From an uncultured Lachnospiraceae bacterium (GTDB lineage: Bacteria; Bacillota; Clostridia; Lachnospirales; Lachnospiraceae), in NCBI GenBank assembly GCA_902801415.1, contig CADCIK010000008.1:1-45340 (forward strand): a stretch of DNA of 45,340 nt, written 5' to 3'. Of this stretch, positions 42,796-45,340 are shown piece by piece (the stretch's first letter is position 1; each line of letters opens with the position of its first letter). The translations under genes were made by a program, and so were the position numbers. The notes beneath the pieces were generated by a model. The model did not search any database and was not told where the DNA came from. It saw only the letters and a list, made by a program, of their open reading frames with translations.

Positions 42796-44100
42796 ATGAT
42801 TGATGTTAAGTTTTTGAGAGAAAATCCGGAAATCGTAAAAGAGAACATTCGCAAGAAGTTTCAGGATGTGAAGCTTCCTCTTGTCGATGAAGTTATTGAA
42901 TATGATGAGAAGAGCCGCACAGCACAGGGCGAAGCGGATCAGCTCCGCGCGGAGAGAAAGAAACTCTCCAAAGAGATCGGCAAGCTGATGGGACAGGCCA
43001 AGAAGGATCCCTCCAAGATGGCTCTGGTAGACGAAGTAAAGGCGAAAGTCAATGCGATGGCTGAGCGCCTCACAGAGCTCGACGCGATCAAGAAGGAAGC
43101 AGATGAGATCGTCCTCAAGGATATGATGGTCATCCCCAACATCATCGATCCTTCCGTTCCGATCGGTCCCGACGATACACACAACGTAGAGATCCAGAAG
43201 TACGGCGAGCCGGTCGTTCCGGATTTTGACATCCCTTATCACACCGATATCATGGATACATTCGATGGAATCGATCTGGACAGCGCAGGCCGCGTATCCG
43301 GAAACGGCTTCTATTATCTGATGGGCGATATCGCGAGACTTCACTCCGCAGTTCTCTCCTACGCAAGAGATTTCATGATCGGCAAGGGATTCAATTATCA
43401 TATTCCTCCCTTCATGATCCGCAGCGCGGTCGTATCCGGCGTTATGTCTTTCGCTGAGATGGATGCGATGATGTACAAGATCGAGGGTGAGGATCTGTAC
43501 CTGATCGGTACATCCGAGCACTCCATGATCGGCAAGTTCATCGACCAGATCATCCCCGAGGAGAAGCTTCCTCAGACACTCACCAGCTACAGCCCCTGCT
43601 TCCGCAAGGAAAAAGGCGCGCACGGCATTGAGGAGCGCGGCGTCTACAGGATCCACCAGTTTGAGAAACAGGAAATGATCGTTGTCTGCAAGCCTGAGGA
43701 ATCCATGGACTGGTATGACAAACTGTGGAGCTACACAGTTGAGATCTTCCGCAGCATGGATATCCCGGTCAGAACGCTCGAGTGCTGCTCCGGCGACCTG
43801 GCTGATCTCAAGGTCAAGTCCTGCGACGTTGAAGCATGGTCTCCCAGACAGAAGAAGTACTTCGAAGTCGGCAGCTGCTCCAACCTCGGTGACGCACAGG
43901 CGAGACGCCTGAAGATCCGTGTCAACGGCGCGGACGGCAGGAAGTATCTCGCTCACACATTGAACAATACCGTAGTTGCTTCTCCCAGAATGCTGATCGC
44001 ATTCCTTGAGAACAACTTGCAGGCAGACGGCTCTGTGAAGATCCCTGTCGCGCTTCGTCCTTATATGGGCGGTATGGAAGTCATGGTTCCCAAGCATTGA
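42796..44100 (+). CDS. serS: Serine--tRNA ligase
   Basis: This 434-residue class II synthetase charges tRNA-Ser. The N-terminal long coiled coil (about 25-105) binds the tRNA arm. Motif 2 is seen as SPCFRKEKGAHG... with RIHQFEKQEM, and motif 3 near ASPRMLIAFLEN. TSEHSMIGKF replaces the more common TAEV motif, so it belongs to a divergent branch of bacterial SerRS. ATG at 42796 has an AAGGTGA/AGGAAGG Shine-Dalgarno. Its promoter is at 42715. The DUF3881-like gene follows with its own promoter. Confidence 0.94.
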   Translation: MIDVKFLRENPEIVKENIRKKFQDVKLPLVDEVIEYDEKSRTAQGEADQLRAERKKLSKEIGKLMGQAKKDPSKMALVDEVKAKVNAMAERLTELDAIKKEADEIVLKDMMVIPNIIDPSVPIGPDDTHNVEIQKYGEPVVPDFDIPYHTDIMDTFDGIDLDSAGRVSGNGFYYLMGDIARLHSAVLSYARDFMIGKGFNYHIPPFMIRSAVVSGVMSFAEMDAMMYKIEGEDLYLIGTSEHSMIGKFIDQIIPEEKLPQTLTSYSPCFRKEKGAHGIEERGVYRIHQFEKQEMIVVCKPEESMDWYDKLWSYTVEIFRSMDIPVRTLECCSGDLADLKVKSCDVEAWSPRQKKYFEVGSCSNLGDAQARRLKIRVNGADGRKYLAHTLNNTVVASPRMLIAFLENNLQADGSVKIPVALRPYMGGMEVMVPKH

Positions 44101-44125
44101 TAAGTCAGAAGAGGAACTATATAGA
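44097..44125 (+). promoter_or_regulatory. Promoter of the DUF3881-like gene
   Basis: TTGATA (44097-44102) overlaps the serS stop, and TATAGA (44120-44125) follows after 17 nt. The transcription start would fall at about 44132, inside a LexA-like dyad. Confidence 0.5.
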
Positions 44126-44130
44126 AATTA

Positions 44131-44142
44131 GAACATACGTTC
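44131..44142. promoter_or_regulatory. Candidate LexA/DinR box before the DUF3881-like gene
   Basis: GAACATACGTTC fits the Gram-positive LexA core GAAC-NNNN-GTTC, including RNRY in the centre. It lies at the predicted transcription start and 14 nt before the TTG start codon. The outer bases are off the 14-bp consensus. Confidence 0.45.
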
Positions 44143-44156
44143 GATAGAGGTATATT

Positions 44157-45071
44157 TTGCACAAGTACTTCAGGGCAATAGGATTTTCGGTGCCTTTTAA
44201 GGCACACGATGCATACAACTTGATAGAAGATGTGCTGGATAAGGCGGAGGACAGGTTTTATATTACGGATCCGCTTGATGAAGATTCTATGCTTTCAGAA
44301 CTTCGCTATGATTTCGGATTCGGATACGGGATCTGTGCGATCGGCGTGTTTGATGAGGACAATGAGTTTAACTGTGAGTCACTGTTTCCGTACTTTATCA
44401 GTGAATCGGTGAGCTCCATCGAGCAGGTCAGTGTGGAAGAGAGAATTGAGGGACATACCTTTGCCGGTGTCGTCGATGACCTGAGTGTGGGTACAACCTT
44501 GATCTTCCGACTGATCAATTCCGTAGAATTTCTCAAGTACGGCGCGCCGCAGATGAAGCAGATCCCCAATACATCCGTATGTCTCTCCGGTCTTTGCATC
44601 AACGGAACGGTCATGCTTCCGATCCTCAAGACAGAAGAGGAGATCGAAGACTCGAGAGAGAAGGAGATGGAGCGCCGCAATCTGATGAATATGGCCCGCA
44701 GCGGTGATGAGGACGCAATGAAGAATCTCACCATGCAGGACATGGATATGTACGCCGTGATCATGGATAAGCTGCAGGAGGATGATATCTACACGATCGT
44801 CGATTCGACCTTCATGCCGACCGGCGTTGAGTGTGATCTGTATTCGATCCTCGGCGAGATTCAGAGATGCGTCTGGACCAAAAACCCGATCACCGATGAG
44901 CAGGTCTGGATTTTGACTATTATGTGCGGAGACCTCCTCTTCAAGCTCTGCATCAACGATCAGGACCTTTACGGAGAGCCGGCAGCAGGACGGCGCTTCA
45001 AGGGCGTAGTCTGGATGCAGGGTATCATCAACTTCCCGGAAGAGGGTGGCAGCGCTTATCATGATTTGTAA
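44157..45071 (+). CDS. DUF3881-type protein of unknown function
   Basis: This 304-residue protein opens LHKYFRAIGFSVPF, the conserved start of the DUF3881 family of Clostridia, as I recall it. Translation would begin at TTG 44157, with GAGG about 7 nt upstream, and the His-Lys-Tyr that follows fits the family start. The family has no known function, catalytic motif or transmembrane helix. It is cytosolic by default. It has its own promoter and possibly a LexA box, so DNA-damage control is a testable idea. A tRNA locus follows. Confidence 0.75.
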   Translation: MHKYFRAIGFSVPFKAHDAYNLIEDVLDKAEDRFYITDPLDEDSMLSELRYDFGFGYGICAIGVFDEDNEFNCESLFPYFISESVSSIEQVSVEERIEGHTFAGVVDDLSVGTTLIFRLINSVEFLKYGAPQMKQIPNTSVCLSGLCINGTVMLPILKTEEEIEDSREKEMERRNLMNMARSGDEDAMKNLTMQDMDMYAVIMDKLQEDDIYTIVDSTFMPTGVECDLYSILGEIQRCVWTKNPITDEQVWILTIMCGDLLFKLCINDQDLYGEPAAGRRFKGVVWMQGIINFPEEGGSAYHDL

Positions 45072-45100
45072 ACAGGGCTTTTATTTTTAAGAATAAAGTG

Positions 45101-45106
45101 TATAAT
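45101..45106 (+). promoter_or_regulatory. -10 box of the tRNA-Arg locus
   Basis: TATAAT is perfect, but the matching -35 (CTTTTA at 17-nt spacing) is weak. The transcription start would lie inside the first tandem hairpin. Confidence 0.5.
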
Positions 45107-45167
45107 AGATGTGTTCTATATTCATAGAACACATCTATACCGTTATGTTCTATCTTCATAGAACATA
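45107..45167. repeat. Two tandem perfect hairpin repeats before the tRNA
   Basis: Unit 1 is AGATGTGTTCTAT (45107-45119), loop ATTC, ATAGAACACATCT (45124-45136), a 13-bp perfect stem. Unit 2 is TATGTTCTAT (45144-45153), loop CTTC, ATAGAACATA (45158-45167), 10 bp. Each is followed by TCTATA. They differ at a paired position: G-C in unit 1 becomes A-T in unit 2, so pairing is kept. No T-run follows. They may be dyad operators or leader hairpins of the tRNA transcript. Confidence 0.85.
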
Positions 45168-45176
45168 TCTATAAAT

Positions 45177-45227
45177 GTCTGCGTAGCTCAGTTGGATAGA
45201 GCGACCGCCTCCTAAAAAACAGGCGGT
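45177..45227 (+). tRNA. tRNA-Arg(CCU), 5' half; interrupted in the anticodon loop
   Basis: Acceptor 5' strand GTCTGCG (45177-45183), T8A9, D arm GCTC-AGTTGGATA-GAGC (45186-45202), anticodon stem ACCGC (45204-45208) and loop CTCCTAA (45209-45215, anticodon CCT at 45211-45213) are all canonical. The loop is then followed by an extra AAAACAG before GCGGT (45223-45227). No CGCAGAC acceptor 3' strand and no proper T arm in register follow within the window. It is therefore either intron-containing, with the 3' exon beyond the right edge, or a broken tRNA. The perfect 7-bp pairing ACCGCCT/AGGCGGT around the loop is what a group I P1 helix could look like. Confidence 0.6.
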
Positions 45228-45340
45228 GCAAAAGTCCAGGTTGAGTAAGGCGGGAACACTCCGGTTCGAACAGAGTCGGAAAATTACAGCAGGTTTCACA
45301 CGAGTTGTTTTTGAAAAGGGTTCAGTCCCTGTGAAACCAA
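45228..45340 (+). other. Structured sequence after the tRNA half (possible intron core)
   Basis: Visible elements are ACTC...GAGT around GGTTCGAAC (about 45258-45276), and a 9-bp pair GGTTTCACA (45292-45300) / TGTGAAACC (45330-45338) enclosing an AGGG-TTCAGT-CCCT stem-loop. No reading frame with a good start is seen. Whether these are group I core helices cannot be settled because the window ends at 45340. Confidence 0.4.

Noticed and set aside
42706..44097. 463-codon open frame antisense to serS
   Set aside because: It covers serS on the opposite strand, has no Shine-Dalgarno and is rich in His/Asp/Arg, as shadows of biased codons usually are.

Overview
The window is the chromosomal replication-origin region of a low-to-mid GC member of the Clostridia, most likely a Lachnospiraceae relative. 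The assignment rests on four things. The order dnaA-dnaN-rlbA-recF-gyrB-gyrA on one side of oriC faces rpmH-rnpA-yidD-yidC-jag-mnmE-mnmG-rsmG-parA-parB on the other. Shine-Dalgarno and sigma-A promoter signals are typical of Firmicutes. A feo operon carries a detached Cys-rich membrane protein, and there is a DUF3881-type gene. No phage, transposase, CRISPR or defence module is visible. The window is mostly core housekeeping.

Layout. 1-5.2 kb, minus strand: a partial lipoprotein, a membrane-anchored S1 protease, an orphan cluster of 27-nt repeats, rlmD, a YhaM-type exoribonuclease and an HtrA-like protein whose catalytic residues appear lost. 5.2-9.9 kb, plus strand: mutS2 and an OmpR-type two-component pair. 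9.9-13.3 kb, minus strand: trmL, then an aminotransferase / Lrp regulator / AIR-synthase-like cluster headed by an untracked 33-residue membrane miniprotein. 13.4-15.8 kb, plus strand: greA and an acyl-CoA synthetase. 16-18.4 kb, minus strand: a D,D-carboxypeptidase and trmB. 18.5-19.2 kb, plus strand: a lipoprotein. 19.3-22.7 kb, minus strand: the ferrous-iron operon (feoA, feoA, feoB, Cys-rich membrane protein, HMA protein) behind a promoter studded with TTAAC/GTTAA dyads. 22.9-31.6 kb, minus strand: gyrA, gyrB, recF, rlbA, dnaN, dnaA. 31.6-32.3 kb: oriC, with DnaA boxes and AT-rich tracts. 32.3-45.1 kb, plus strand: L34, RNase P protein, membrane-protein insertion, tRNA-modification and chromosome-segregation genes, serS and a DUF3881-type gene. 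45.1-45.34 kb: two tandem perfect hairpins, then the 5' half of a tRNA-Arg(CCU) interrupted inside its anticodon loop.

How it works together. Genes next to oriC point away from it, so they are co-oriented with replication. DnaA boxes lie on both sides of dnaA. Two perfect 16-bp parS sites sit inside rsmG and parB, both read in the same frame, so ParA/ParB and their loading sites share the origin domain. The most unusual signals are the interrupted tRNA with its tandem hairpin leader, the gyrA quinolone-pocket Gly, the HtrA-like pseudoprotease, the divergent promoters that share one -35 box, and the structured 280-nt gap before dacF.
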